From Microcaldota archaeon (GTDB taxonomy: Archaea; Micrarchaeota; Micrarchaeia; Norongarragalinales; SBBD01): a DNA stretch of 64,000 bases. The stretch's first letter is position 1; each line of letters opens with the position of its first letter. Below are positions 24,905 to 33,732 of the stretch, piece after piece. The notes below the pieces were generated by a model, which saw only the letters and a list, made by a program, of their open reading frames with translations, searched no databases and was not told where the DNA came from. Both the position numbers and the translations under genes were made by a program. Where the stretch lies: the NCBI GenBank assembly GCA_016212475.1, contig JACRGC010000014.1, positions 62,001 through 126,000 of the forward strand, written 5' to 3'.

Positions 24905-25183
24905 TCAATAATATCCGCCGCCATACTGCTGCGGCGCTCCCGCATCTGTTTTTGCAAGGAGAATTATGATTAGGAATAAGCCGCCCATCATATATATCGA
25001 TTTGTTTTCCAAATTAAGCGTTGAAATGCCTGCCAAAATAAGCCCGATGAAGGCAGAAAGCATCAAAAACTTGTTCTTGGCAACAACCAGCATGAGGGCA
25101 AAAAGCGCAATTACAATTGGCAAATTGCCCGATTGCGCTGCAAGCAGCATCAATATCACGATGATCAAGAATGTGAAATCCAT
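24905..25183 (-). CDS. Small polytopic membrane protein, hypothetical
   Basis: About 92 residues, almost entirely hydrophobic, with three or four membrane helices (FTFLIIVILMLLAA, LPIVIALFALMLVVA, FLMLSAFIGLILAGI, YMMGGLFLIIILLA) and a short Gly/Tyr tail (QQYGGGYY). The ATG at 25181-25183 is used; a TTG five codons upstream is the only longer choice. Third gene of the tight four-gene membrane cluster in genome coordinate order. No family recognised. Confidence 0.65.
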   Translation of the reverse strand: MDFTFLIIVILMLLAAQSGNLPIVIALFALMLVVAKNKFLMLSAFIGLILAGISTLNLENKSIYMMGGLFLIIILLAKTDAGAPQQYGGGYY

Positions 25184-25223
25184 TTCAGCACCAAACAATT
25201 ACCTGCCCAAAAACAAAGATTTT

Positions 25224-25466
25224 TCAATTGTTGAACAATCCTTCCATTACAACTGTTGGGAATTCAAGCATGAATACAACTGCAAAAATCATGTATGTGA
25301 ACCATGTCACAGGAAGCAAAACAAGGTAGGTGATTGCAATTGTGACAACGAGCGCAATCAGCTTGTTTTCAATAAAGCCAATTGTCATCATTTTGAACAA
25401 GGAAAAGAACGTAAGTATGACTACTACTATATTTAGGCCATCCATAAGGGACAACAGCGCGATCAT
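25224..25466 (-). CDS. Small membrane protein, first gene of membrane cluster
   Basis: An 80-residue protein with two long hydrophobic helices (LNIVVVILTFFSLF and ALVVTIAITYLVLLPVTWFTYMIF in parts). A minus-strand TATA-like GTTTAAATT at 25491-25500 sits ~29 bases before the ATG, so this is probably the leaderless first gene of the four. No family recognised. Confidence 0.62.
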   Translation of the reverse strand: MIALLSLMDGLNIVVVILTFFSLFKMMTIGFIENKLIALVVTIAITYLVLLPVTWFTYMIFAVVFMLEFPTVVMEGLFNN

Positions 25467-25607
25467 ATGTTTACCTTCTATAATCGCTTGAATTTAAACA
25501 TTCCCATAAGTTGGAATTTGGGCCTGCAAAAACTGCGGCAATCTTCGAGTTTACCAATTATTACCTCAACTTCAATTCCTTCCCAAAATCTTAAATTGCG
25601 AAGTTGC
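25467..25607. other. Intergenic region before gatE stop
   Basis: Contains the TATA-like element for the membrane cluster (25491-25500, minus strand). No gene is visible. Confidence 0.35.
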
Positions 25608-27503
25608 TTATTTCCCATCAATCATTTGCTTAAGTTCAGCTGCATCTATCCGAAGCCTATGCTCCTTGATCAGGGTTGCAAACCTTTTTTCAGGAGTTCC
25701 CTCGAGCCCAAGCAGGAGTTTTTTGATCTCCTCCTTCGAAAATTTGCCCAAATTCCCCTTTTTAACCAGTTCCAACGGCTCGATTCCAGGATTTTCCGCG
25801 CAAAGTTTTAATAGTTCCAAAATTGCAGCTTTTGTGATTTTCCCATCCGCAAACATTCCAAATATTTCCATCAAAGTTTCATCGCCAAGTTCATCAGCTG
25901 CAACTCCTTCCCGTTTAAGCGCGGTCATGCTCTCAAGCAAAGTCAATGCTGCCACTTGCGCAATCTCCCTCCTTCCGGAAACAAATTTTTCAAACCGCTC
26001 CCAATCCCTTGACTTTATCATTTTTTCGCAAAGCTGCTCGTTAAGCCCCCATTCCAAATATTTTTTCCGCTTCTCTTCTTCGGATTCTGGAAGTTGCTTT
26101 TGGGCTGTTTCCAAAATCTCCCTGGTGATTTTGATTGGCAAAAGATCCGTTTCCGGATACATCCTAGCAGCTCCGGGAAGCGGGCGCATGAAAATTGAAA
26201 TTTCCCCGTCTGCCTTTCGGGTTTCCTTTGGAACTCCAATTTGCAATTGAACGCACCTATCAAATGCCGCCCGTAACGCTTTTTTGCAAACCGTTTCCGT
26301 TCCAATTACCAAAACAAACAAATCTTCCTTCCCAAGATTCAGCTCTTTTTCCAAAACATCAATTTCTGAAATAGAAATCCCGTATTTTTCCTCTATTTTT
26401 TCATCCGAATGTACGATTCCCTTGGCGGAAGAATACTGCTTTACGTACGCTGAAACTTCGGACCCGAACCTATAACTGGGCATGATCTCTTCCCCAAACA
26501 ATCCTGCAAACGATTGGAGTTTCATCCCAAACACTTCCTCTTTTCGCCTAATCCCTTCGGAAATCAATTTGCATCCTGTTGATTTGAATGCAAATGTCAG
26601 ATTTTTTATTGAAAAATGCTCATTCCCAAGGATCATATGCCTCTCCTTTAGCCTTTCCCTAAGTTTTAGCAGGCTGATTTGCCGCTTCACTTCGTTATCG
26701 ACAAGAATTGGGATATTCGAAAGCTCTTGCACTCCTTTGATTTCAACCCTCTGGCCCGCGCTGATGCTAATGTTCAAATCCTGCCTTATGCTGCCAATCC
26801 CCCTTTGCACTTTTCCAGTTGCCCGGAGGAGGCCGCCAATTTTTTTAGCAATTTCCATGGCCTGCAATCCGCTTTTAATCGTTGGCGAAGTTGCAATTTC
26901 AATCAATGGGATCCCAAGCCTATCCAAGCTGTAGTTGATGTCGCTACTTCCCGGGGTTTTTTCCAAAATCGCGCATGATTCCTCCTCGAGGGCAATTGTT
27001 GGGATGCCTATTTTGATTCCATCCAATTCAATGTTCCCATCAAGGGCCAAAAGGGCTGTCCTTTGGAATCCGGATACCGCCGACCCATCGATCACGGTTT
27101 TTCGCATCACAAAAAGCGTGTCGACAACATCCGCACCTAGCATTTTGGCAATTGTTGCCCCAAGGACCAATGCTTCCTTGTTCATTTCTTGCGGAGGCTC
27201 CTCATCCTTTTCAACTGCGCATGAATTCTTCCCATCCCAAAAATAATTGAACTTTTTTCCTTTTGCAGCTTCAAATGCAGCTGATGGGTCGATAGTCCCA
27301 GTTTCGCCAACCACCGCTCTTAGCCTTCTTGAAAAATTGTTTTGGTTTTTGGGCACCTTTGCCTCCATGGTTTTTCCTGCCTCCGGGGATTCCTTCGCCT
27401 CTTCCTTTGATGGATCGAAATAGCAAGAGCAAAAAAGCTTTTTTGAATTCACCCTTTGGTGGATTTCAAGCCCGCACTTAAATCCCAAATCCGAATAGTC
27501 CAT
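25608..27503 (-). CDS. gatE: Glutamyl-tRNA(Gln) amidotransferase subunit E
   Basis: With GatD it converts Glu-tRNA(Gln) to Gln-tRNA(Gln), the archaea-specific route to glutaminyl-tRNA. The ~631-residue protein opens with GLEIHQRVNSKKLFC, the conserved GatB/GatE phosphorylation-site start. It continues with GFQRTALLALDG, IALEEESCAILE, YSLDRLGIPLIEIATSP (signature), VQRGIGSIRQDLNISI, RVEIKGVQELSNI and PLPGAARMYPETDLLPI. A C-terminal YqeY-like helical tail follows. The ATG at 27501-27503 is preferred to a GTG three codons upstream. GatD lies 68 bases upstream on the same strand, as is usual. Confidence 0.97.
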   Translation of the reverse strand: MDYSDLGFKCGLEIHQRVNSKKLFCSCYFDPSKEEAKESPEAGKTMEAKVPKNQNNFSRRLRAVVGETGTIDPSAAFEAAKGKKFNYFWDGKNSCAVEKDEEPPQEMNKEALVLGATIAKMLGADVVDTLFVMRKTVIDGSAVSGFQRTALLALDGNIELDGIKIGIPTIALEEESCAILEKTPGSSDINYSLDRLGIPLIEIATSPTIKSGLQAMEIAKKIGGLLRATGKVQRGIGSIRQDLNISISAGQRVEIKGVQELSNIPILVDNEVKRQISLLKLRERLKERHMILGNEHFSIKNLTFAFKSTGCKLISEGIRRKEEVFGMKLQSFAGLFGEEIMPSYRFGSEVSAYVKQYSSAKGIVHSDEKIEEKYGISISEIDVLEKELNLGKEDLFVLVIGTETVCKKALRAAFDRCVQLQIGVPKETRKADGEISIFMRPLPGAARMYPETDLLPIKITREILETAQKQLPESEEEKRKKYLEWGLNEQLCEKMIKSRDWERFEKFVSGRREIAQVAALTLLESMTALKREGVAADELGDETLMEIFGMFADGKITKAAILELLKLCAENPGIEPLELVKKGNLGKFSKEEIKKLLLGLEGTPEKRFATLIKEHRLRIDAAELKQMIDGK

Positions 27504-27571
27504 AATGATCACAAAACGATTTGCATGCGCACTACTGCAATTTTCAAATTATTCTTCCCATTCAAGCTTTC

Positions 27572-28930
27572 CTATTCCAAAATATCCTTCTCAACAAGCC
27601 TTTTGTTGAATTCGCCCGCAAGATTTTCAAGAAGAATTTTTTTTGCCTCCTCAATATTTTTCGAATGCGCAAGCGTAAATGCAAGTTTTACGTACGCAGT
27701 TTCGGTTAGCATATCCTCGCAAAATACCGCTCCGGCATCAAATAGAAGCCTTAAATTCCGATAAACCGAAGGGCTGACCCTGCCATAAATCGTCTGCGAG
27801 GTTATCGCAATCAAAACCCCCTTTTCGGATGCGCTTTGAATTTCCGGAAGCCAATTGAACTTTTTATCAAATACGCCCGAATCGGTTCCTCCCTGGCCTG
27901 TTGGAACGTGCCCAAGGCCCGTTGCCTCGAGCACCACCCCCCTGCATCCGTTTGAAACTAAAAACTCAAGCAATTTCGGATCCGATCCGGGGTAAATTTT
28001 AAGGATTGCAACGCTGTTTTCCATTTCCGTATCCGCAATTGTTTTTCCATCCTTCCTTTTTTTGAAATTCCCATTCAACATTTCAATTTTCCCATCAGCA
28101 AGAATTTTGGCAAGCGGCGAATCGTTAACGGATCTAAAAGCATCCCTTCTTGTCGAATGCATCTTCCTAGCCTTTGTGCCTCGATGCGCATAGCAAAAAT
28201 CATCCGAATCGGAGCCGTGCATAACTATTGCAACTTCGGCGCAATCCGAATACGCGGCAAACCAAGATCCGCAAACCAAATTAAGCGTCCCATCAAAACT
28301 CCCCCTATCCGGCGATTTTTGCGCGCCAACAAGCGCAACTGGCTTTCCTAGATCCGTTAGCATGAATGAAAGCGCGCTTGCAGTGTAGTGAAGAGTATCC
28401 GTGCCATGCGTAATCACAACTCCTTTGATTTCCGGATCGTTCAATTGCTTGGCAACTTCAATTGCAAGAATTTTCCAATTTTCAATTGTCATATCCTCGC
28501 TTGGAGTGCGGAAGGGCGAACTGAGGCTTTTTAGGTTGACAAAATTTTGAAGCTCCGGCGCCATTGCAAGTATTTCCTCGGGAGTCCTTGACATGAAAAC
28601 CCCGCCGGTTTTGTAATCGATGTGCGTCCCAATTGTCCCGCCCGTTGAAATTATTGCAATTGATGGCAAATCTTTTTTTTCAACAATCAGCCTTGGCATC
28701 TGCGATAATTTCCCTGCGCTTCCGGTTTTTTTGATTTGCATCCCCGGAGCAAATTTCAAACCCACATTGTAGCCGTTATCCAGCTTTAGTGTGATGACAT
28801 TTTCGCCAACATCCGAAATTTTAGGTAGTAATATCCCTGCGTGCGATTTCCCATTCAGCAAAACCTCTACGGCATCGCCTTCCATTATTTTTCCAGCATT
28901 CAAGAGACGCTCAATTTCCCGCGAGTACAT
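27572..28930 (-). CDS. gatD: Glutamyl-tRNA(Gln) amidotransferase subunit D
   Basis: An asparaginase-like subunit that releases ammonia from glutamine for GatE. The 452-residue protein has an N-terminal beta-barrel domain typical of GatD (about 1-80), then the amidohydrolase part with IISTGGTIGTHIDY (first catalytic Thr), FRTPSEDMT, VITHGTDTLHYTASAL (second Thr with Asp) and VGAQKSPDRGSFD. The ATG at 28928-28930 is chosen over a TTG three codons upstream. It is divergent from an unknown gene and followed by gatE. Confidence 0.97.
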   Translation of the reverse strand: MYSREIERLLNAGKIMEGDAVEVLLNGKSHAGILLPKISDVGENVITLKLDNGYNVGLKFAPGMQIKKTGSAGKLSQMPRLIVEKKDLPSIAIISTGGTIGTHIDYKTGGVFMSRTPEEILAMAPELQNFVNLKSLSSPFRTPSEDMTIENWKILAIEVAKQLNDPEIKGVVITHGTDTLHYTASALSFMLTDLGKPVALVGAQKSPDRGSFDGTLNLVCGSWFAAYSDCAEVAIVMHGSDSDDFCYAHRGTKARKMHSTRRDAFRSVNDSPLAKILADGKIEMLNGNFKKRKDGKTIADTEMENSVAILKIYPGSDPKLLEFLVSNGCRGVVLEATGLGHVPTGQGGTDSGVFDKKFNWLPEIQSASEKGVLIAITSQTIYGRVSPSVYRNLRLLFDAGAVFCEDMLTETAYVKLAFTLAHSKNIEEAKKILLENLAGEFNKRLVEKDILE

Positions 28931-29022
28931 GGAAACCAAAACGGATGGGAATTTTATAATGGTTTGGAAACGGCCCTACCTGAAAATCGTGTCTGTGCGT
29001 TCACTTCATCGCAATATCCTTG

Positions 29023-29032
29023 TTTTAATAAT
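29023..29032 (+). promoter_or_regulatory. TATA box for the gene at 29054
   Basis: TTTTAATAAT centred 26 bases before the ATG at 29054, giving a leaderless start and ruling out the long upstream extension inside gatD. Confidence 0.5.
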
Positions 29033-29053
29033 TTCCCTCCTCTATTTTTATTC

Positions 29054-29983
29054 ATGTCAATGGAATTGGTATCTGCGATATTAAAGTCAAAAAGCCCTAA
29101 CCAACTTGTAACCCGCCACCTGATTCCAAAGCTTGAAATGCAAGAATCCCAAATAATCCAAAGATTTGAAGACAAAACGGAAAGCCAAGGGGAACTTGGG
29201 CTGCATGGCCGTGGAAATATACAAAAACTTGTGCTGACCCGGGAAAATTCCGCCCGGCAAATGCCAATTCAAGTGTTTTATTCCCCAAGGCCCCTTATAG
29301 GAATCAAAGGCCAACAGGAATATCTGCCAAAAGTCGAGATTGGAAATACTGCATACTATCGCGTACCGAGGGCTGATTTTGAATCGGCTTCAAATAGATT
29401 TGGAATTTCCCAATCCGAAAATAATCCTTTTACTTTCGGAACAAATAAAATATTGACATTTCCAGAATCCATATTCCAAAGGCCCGGCTGGAAGGAAAAG
29501 GTCAAAATAATTGGAAAAACCGCATTTGTATCCGTTGGGGAAGCTGATTTTGATGCAATTTCAGAGTTGCACGAAAAAATCACATTTCTCAACCGGCTTA
29601 AATTTACCCTCACGCACCTGTTGCATCCAGATCCTTCAAAGTACGCCCAAAAAATGAATATTCCCAAAAAAGATCCCTATTTCGAATTCGTAAGGAAGAA
29701 CCGTGGAAATTTGGGGTTTGTAAAAAAATTGGCGGATATTCTTCAAACCAAGCGTGAAAGGCCTGCGAGGAATCAAAACGAAAAGGGCTACGACCTTATG
29801 AGGCAAACAAGGGATCGCATCCAAAAAAATATCAAAAGATCAATAGTCAATCGTTTTTCTTTATCTCCAGAATTAGCGCAGTATTATGCGGTTATTTACT
29901 CGGATTTTGTAGGCTCCAAATCCAAGGCTGCACTTATGGCCCTTTCTAGGCATATTGCAAATCCGCAATCGGCTAAATCATAA
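29054..29983 (+). CDS. Uncharacterised basic protein
   Basis: A 309-residue protein I do not recognise. A longer frame reaches back to 28841 inside gatD, but the TATA box at 29023-29032 fixes the ATG at 29054 (or the ATG two codons on). It has no signal peptide or membrane segment. The middle contains two similar-looking beta stretches (VEIGNTAYYRVPRADFESAS and IIGKTAFVSVGEADFDAIS), which may be an internal repeat of a ~90-residue domain. The C-terminal third is helical and Lys/Arg-rich and could bind nucleic acid. It overlaps the convergent asparaginase gene by 11 bases. Confidence 0.62.
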   Translation: MSMELVSAILKSKSPNQLVTRHLIPKLEMQESQIIQRFEDKTESQGELGLHGRGNIQKLVLTRENSARQMPIQVFYSPRPLIGIKGQQEYLPKVEIGNTAYYRVPRADFESASNRFGISQSENNPFTFGTNKILTFPESIFQRPGWKEKVKIIGKTAFVSVGEADFDAISELHEKITFLNRLKFTLTHLLHPDPSKYAQKMNIPKKDPYFEFVRKNRGNLGFVKKLADILQTKRERPARNQNEKGYDLMRQTRDRIQKNIKRSIVNRFSLSPELAQYYAVIYSDFVGSKSKAALMALSRHIANPQSAKS

Positions 29984-30833
29984 CTTCTATTTTTTCGCCG
30001 GTTGCATACCCCCTCGCCATGTTTTTTGTGTTGAATGCAATTCCGATATCGCCATCCCTTCTTAAAATGATTATTCCCCCCTTTCCGGAAGTTCTCCTCT
30101 CCAAAAGCGAAATTGTTTTTTCGGCGGCCAATTGCGCAGATTTTTCAGTTTTCAAATAATCGCAGCCGGCTTTGCATGCGAGTATTTTCATGAAGCTTTC
30201 GCCATGCCCGGTTGCAGATGCGCCTCCGGTTTCAAAATCGCAATACCCTCCAGCTCCGATAAGCGGCGAATCCCCAACCCTTCCATGAAGCTTGCCTCTT
30301 GTTCCTCCAGTCGAAGTTCCAGAGCACATGTTTCCATTCAAATCAAGAGCAACCGCGCCAACTGTCCCAAAGCCCTCGTCTTTTTTTGTCGAAAACAAAT
30401 CAAACTCCTTTTTTGAAATCATCCTTTGCATATCTATTTTTGGAAAGCCGCTTTTTTTTGCAAATTCGCCCGCGCCTTCGCCAACAAGAAGCGAATGCGG
30501 CGTTGTATCCATCACTTTCCTTGCAATTGAAATAGGATTTTGGTAATTGCGGATTGCAGCAACAGCCCCTGCTGAAAGGTCGGATTTCATGATCTGCGCA
30601 TCCAGTTCGACTTCTCCTTCCTCATTTAGCACGGCGCCTATCCCCGCATCAAATGCCCCCGAATTTTCCATGCTTTCAATTGTCTTTTCAACGCAATTCA
30701 CCGCGCTTCCATTATTCTTCAAAATAGCCATTCCAATTTCAAGCGCATCTTGCATTCCTTTTTTATGCGCGTCAAATTCCTCGCCAGGGATTACCCAAGC
30801 GCCGCCATGCACAACAAGAACCGGTTTATCCAT
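29973..30833 (-). CDS. Isoaspartyl peptidase / L-asparaginase (Ntn hydrolase)
   Basis: A plant-type asparaginase that hydrolyses isoaspartyl peptides and asparagine, activated by self-cleavage. The ~286-residue protein starts MDKPVLVVHGGAW (family hallmark). It has the autocleavage site before Thr157 in GFGTVGAVALDLNGN, the nucleophile after processing, and CSGTSTGGTRGKLHGRVGDS and GAGGYCDFETGGASATGHGE binding the substrate. The ATG at 30831-30833 is preferred to a GTG three codons earlier. It lies 37 bases after pgk on the same strand. Likely role: repair of damaged proteins or asparagine catabolism. Confidence 0.94.
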   Translation of the reverse strand: MDKPVLVVHGGAWVIPGEEFDAHKKGMQDALEIGMAILKNNGSAVNCVEKTIESMENSGAFDAGIGAVLNEEGEVELDAQIMKSDLSAGAVAAIRNYQNPISIARKVMDTTPHSLLVGEGAGEFAKKSGFPKIDMQRMISKKEFDLFSTKKDEGFGTVGAVALDLNGNMCSGTSTGGTRGKLHGRVGDSPLIGAGGYCDFETGGASATGHGESFMKILACKAGCDYLKTEKSAQLAAEKTISLLERRTSGKGGIIILRRDGDIGIAFNTKNMARGYATGEKIEVMI

Positions 30834-30870
30834 GCGTTTCACAACCTGCTAAATTTAGCTCGCAAATCGA

Positions 30871-32124
30871 TTAGAATTTTTCCCTATCCCTAATGTATGC
30901 CCTTTTCAGCGCCTCAACCCCTGGCAGTTTCTTTCCCTGCAAGTACTCGACTACTGCCCCGCCTGCAAGCGAGATGTGGGAAATTTTAGATTTGTCTATT
31001 TTGAATTTTTCAACAGCTGAAATGGAGTGCCCCCCTCCCATCAATTTGAATGCATCCGCAAGTTCAACTGCTTTCAAAACCCTGCGCGTGCCCTCTTCGA
31101 AAAGCGGATTTTCGTAGACGCCAACTGGCCCTTTGAAGTAAATGGTTTTTGATTGGAGTATGATTTTCTCAAAATTAGAAATGGTCTTTGCGCCCAAATC
31201 AAAGCTTGGCTTGCCGTTTGCAATTTTTTCGTAATCCAAGACATCAACCTCTTTCCTGGCATTGTTTTGCTCATATGCAAAATCTATGGGCATTATTATT
31301 TTCCTTGGGTATTTTGAAACATATTCGGAAAGCTTTGGCAAAAGCTTATCGAAGCCGTTTTTTTCAAAATACTTTTTCTTTTCAATCCCCAAATCAATTC
31401 CGGCGGCTGCAATGCAAAGCTCTCCTAAGACTCCGGATGCGAGTATGCGGTCAACAAGCTCTGATTTGCATGCAAATTCCAAAAGCCCAATCACATCATC
31501 CGGCTTTGCCCCGCCCAAAATGTAAATGTTTGGGTGGCTTGAATTATCAAGGGCGTTTCTTAGCCCCTCGAGCTCCTTTTGCATGACCCGCCCAGCTGCG
31601 CTTGGAAGGATTTGCGCAAACCCGACAACCGATGCCTGGGCCCTATGTGAAACAGAAAATCCATCCAATATGAAAAAATCGCAAACCTTTGAAAGAGATT
31701 TTACCATTTCAGTTTTTCCATAATCCGAAATTTCAGAAAATTTTGCAGTTTCTTCCTCGTAAAACCTTGTATTTTCCAAAAGCACGACATCCCCGGCCCG
31801 CATTTTTTTGATCTTTTCGACTGCCTTTGACCCGAAAAGATCCTCGCAATATTCCACGTATTTCTTCAAATGCGTCGACAACAGGGCTGCATGCTGCGAA
31901 AGCGGCAAAAAATCAGGGTCCCCCTTCCTTCCCTGATGCGCAATCACAACAACCTTTGCGCCCCTTTGCGCAAGCTCCAAAATTGTTTTTGCATGCCTGG
32001 CAATCCTTTCCGAATCCTCTATTTTGCCAATTTTTGCATCGTATGGGCAGTTAAGATCGGGCCTAACAAGGCAAGTCTTTCCCTCAAGCGCAAAATCATC
32101 GATTGTGAAAAATTCCTTTTGCAT
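30871..32124 (-). CDS. pgk: Phosphoglycerate kinase
   Basis: Transfers phosphate between 1,3-bisphosphoglycerate and ADP in glycolysis and gluconeogenesis. The 417-residue archaeal-type protein has LVRPDLNCPYDAKIG (consensus RVDLNVP; Val replaced by Pro), HQGRKGDPDF (substrate Arg loop), LLENTRFYEEE, YILGGAKPDDVIGLL, IYFKGPVGVYE and LMGGGHSISAVEKF (nucleotide loop). A strong ribosome site GGAGGAGTGA precedes the ATG. It heads a leftward group with the asparaginase. With the debranching-like enzyme at the window start it shows a working lower glycolytic pathway. Confidence 0.96.
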   Translation of the reverse strand: MQKEFFTIDDFALEGKTCLVRPDLNCPYDAKIGKIEDSERIARHAKTILELAQRGAKVVVIAHQGRKGDPDFLPLSQHAALLSTHLKKYVEYCEDLFGSKAVEKIKKMRAGDVVLLENTRFYEEETAKFSEISDYGKTEMVKSLSKVCDFFILDGFSVSHRAQASVVGFAQILPSAAGRVMQKELEGLRNALDNSSHPNIYILGGAKPDDVIGLLEFACKSELVDRILASGVLGELCIAAAGIDLGIEKKKYFEKNGFDKLLPKLSEYVSKYPRKIIMPIDFAYEQNNARKEVDVLDYEKIANGKPSFDLGAKTISNFEKIILQSKTIYFKGPVGVYENPLFEEGTRRVLKAVELADAFKLMGGGHSISAVEKFKIDKSKISHISLAGGAVVEYLQGKKLPGVEALKRAYIRDREKF

Positions 32125-32205
32125 TTAATCACTCCTCCGTAATTGTTTTTCTATTAATATTTTAATTTCTATTGCACTCCAATTGCTTGGTTTCAAAACC
32201 CATTT

Positions 32206-32919
32206 TCAGCTGATTTTTTCCTGCAATTCATCCTCCTCCCCATACCTTGCGGTTGCAATCCTGCGAATCTGCCTTGCACGGGTTTCCCCAACGCCCTCGA
32301 CTTTTTGAAGCGAGCTTTCGGAAGCTGAAAACACCTTTTGCAGCGTCTTGAATTTTGCCAATATGTTCTTTGCATGCACAGGCCCAATCATTTGCATCCC
32401 CTCCAAAACCATTTGCAGCGAATCATCCTTCCCGACTGCTTTTTTTTCAAACCTAAGCCTCATGTCCTTTTTTCCGCGCTCCTTTTGGACCAAAAGCACA
32501 TTCAAGAATTCGACGAATTCCTCATCGCCATCGAATTCAAACACCGGTATTTTGTAATCCGTTGCAATTGAGATTTTGGCGCCAATAACCGCCCTTTTTT
32601 GCAGGCGAGTAAATTCCCTCCCGATTATGCAAAGAAGCGGGTTTGAAAAATTCGCCGCCATGTTCTTGCATTGCTCAAAAAGCCTCCCATCCATTATGGA
32701 AGATTCAAAATCATTTGCGGACTTCCTCTCGATTGCAACCTGCTCGTTGATTATGAAATCCGCAACATCGAGCCGTTTTGGGTGAAGCTTGATTCCGCTT
32801 GAAAAAAGAAGCCTTGCAACATTCGACCTAAGCTCCCTATCGTCAATAATGACTTTCAATGCTTCATCCTTTCCATTCCCTATTTTTTTGGGATTGGGAT
32901 CTGCCGTTTGCTCTTCCAT
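32206..32919 (-). CDS. XPF/ERCC4-type structure-specific nuclease with HhH domain
   Basis: A 237-residue nuclease of the XPF/Mus81/Hef family. The ERCC4 domain (~25-150) has IIDDRELRSNVARLL and the active-site IERKSANDFESSI (consensus ERKxxxD). The C-terminal third is a tandem helix-hairpin-helix (MIGPVHAKNILAKF and VEGVGETRARQIRRI) for DNA binding. No helicase domain precedes it, so it is the short form known from Crenarchaeota and not the helicase-fused Hef of most Euryarchaeota. I see no clear PCNA-binding motif at the end. The ATG at 32917-32919 is preferred over an upstream TTG. It is 24 bases downstream of ksgA. Confidence 0.93.
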   Translation of the reverse strand: MEEQTADPNPKKIGNGKDEALKVIIDDRELRSNVARLLFSSGIKLHPKRLDVADFIINEQVAIERKSANDFESSIMDGRLFEQCKNMAANFSNPLLCIIGREFTRLQKRAVIGAKISIATDYKIPVFEFDGDEEFVEFLNVLLVQKERGKKDMRLRFEKKAVGKDDSLQMVLEGMQMIGPVHAKNILAKFKTLQKVFSASESSLQKVEGVGETRARQIRRIATARYGEEDELQEKIS

Positions 32920-32943
32920 TTTTCTCAAAAGTCTTTATGCAAA

Positions 32944-33732
32944 TCAGCTAAAAAACGCATCGTATTTGGCGCAAATTTCGTGCAATTCTTCAAGCGAAAG
33001 CGTCCTTGCCCGCTTTGCCGAGTTGATTTTTTTGCAAAAATCCAAAATCTGCTGCTTTGTCTTGTTTAGCGCCTGCGTCGAATGCGACAGCGCTTTTTTT
33101 ATGGATTGGTTCTTGTGCTGGAAAAGCGCCGAAACTACCGCCTCGTCAAGCTTTCCCTTCGGGTTTTTCACAAGGTAAACTAGCGCCGAATCGACTTTTG
33201 GCACCGGTGAAAAGGCGGCTGCAGGCACGGTTTGCAAATAATCGATATCCGCAAGGTTTTGCGCCATCACGGATAGTTTGGAATAATCCCCCGAATTAAC
33301 CTCTGAAACCAGCCTCAATGCAAACTCCTTTTGCACGCAAAGAACCGCCTCCTTGAATTTCGAGTTTAAAATCTTAAACAAAAGTGGCGAGGAGATATGG
33401 TATGGCAAAAACCCGATTATTACCTCATAATCCAAGGATGCTTGCATGGCATCGGCGCAGATGATCTCGACATTCTTCATTTCCCCTGCCTTTTCCTTCA
33501 AAATCGTGCAAAGCTCCTTATCGATTTCAAGCGCTATTACCTTTTTTGCCTTTTTTGAAAGGACCTTTGTGATTGCGCCTTCCCCCGCTCCTATTTCCAA
33601 AACAATTTTTCCCTTAAGGTCCAAATCATCAAAAACATCCGCTATTGCAGAATAATCGGAGAGGAAAACCTGCGATAGCCTCTTTTTTTGGCGGAAATTT
33701 TCGTAATATGGCTGGTGGCTGCTTTGCATCAT
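32944..33732 (-). CDS. rsmA: 16S rRNA adenine dimethyltransferase (KsgA/Dim1)
   Basis: Dimethylates two adjacent adenines near the 3' end of 16S rRNA. The 262-residue protein has QVFLSDYSAIADV (start of family), VLEIGAGEGAITKVL (SAM motif I), VIALEIDKELC (motif II), IICADAMQASL and GFLPYHISSPLL (motif IV; the usual N-L/I-P-Y reads F-L-P-Y, so the Asn is missing), then FSPVPKVDSALV. Its start overlaps the stop of the surface-protein gene by three bases (ATGATG with TGA inside), indicating coupling. The altered motif IV is unusual, as that Asn normally contacts the target base. Confidence 0.93.
   Translation of the reverse strand: MMQSSHQPYYENFRQKKRLSQVFLSDYSAIADVFDDLDLKGKIVLEIGAGEGAITKVLSKKAKKVIALEIDKELCTILKEKAGEMKNVEIICADAMQASLDYEVIIGFLPYHISSPLLFKILNSKFKEAVLCVQKEFALRLVSEVNSGDYSKLSVMAQNLADIDYLQTVPAAAFSPVPKVDSALVYLVKNPKGKLDEAVVSALFQHKNQSIKKALSHSTQALNKTKQQILDFCKKINSAKRARTLSLEELHEICAKYDAFFS

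Noticed and set aside
28841-29053. N-terminal extension of the unknown gene into gatD
   Set aside because: The TATA box at 29023-29032 and ATG at 29054 explain the start; the extension is antisense to well-conserved gatD codons.
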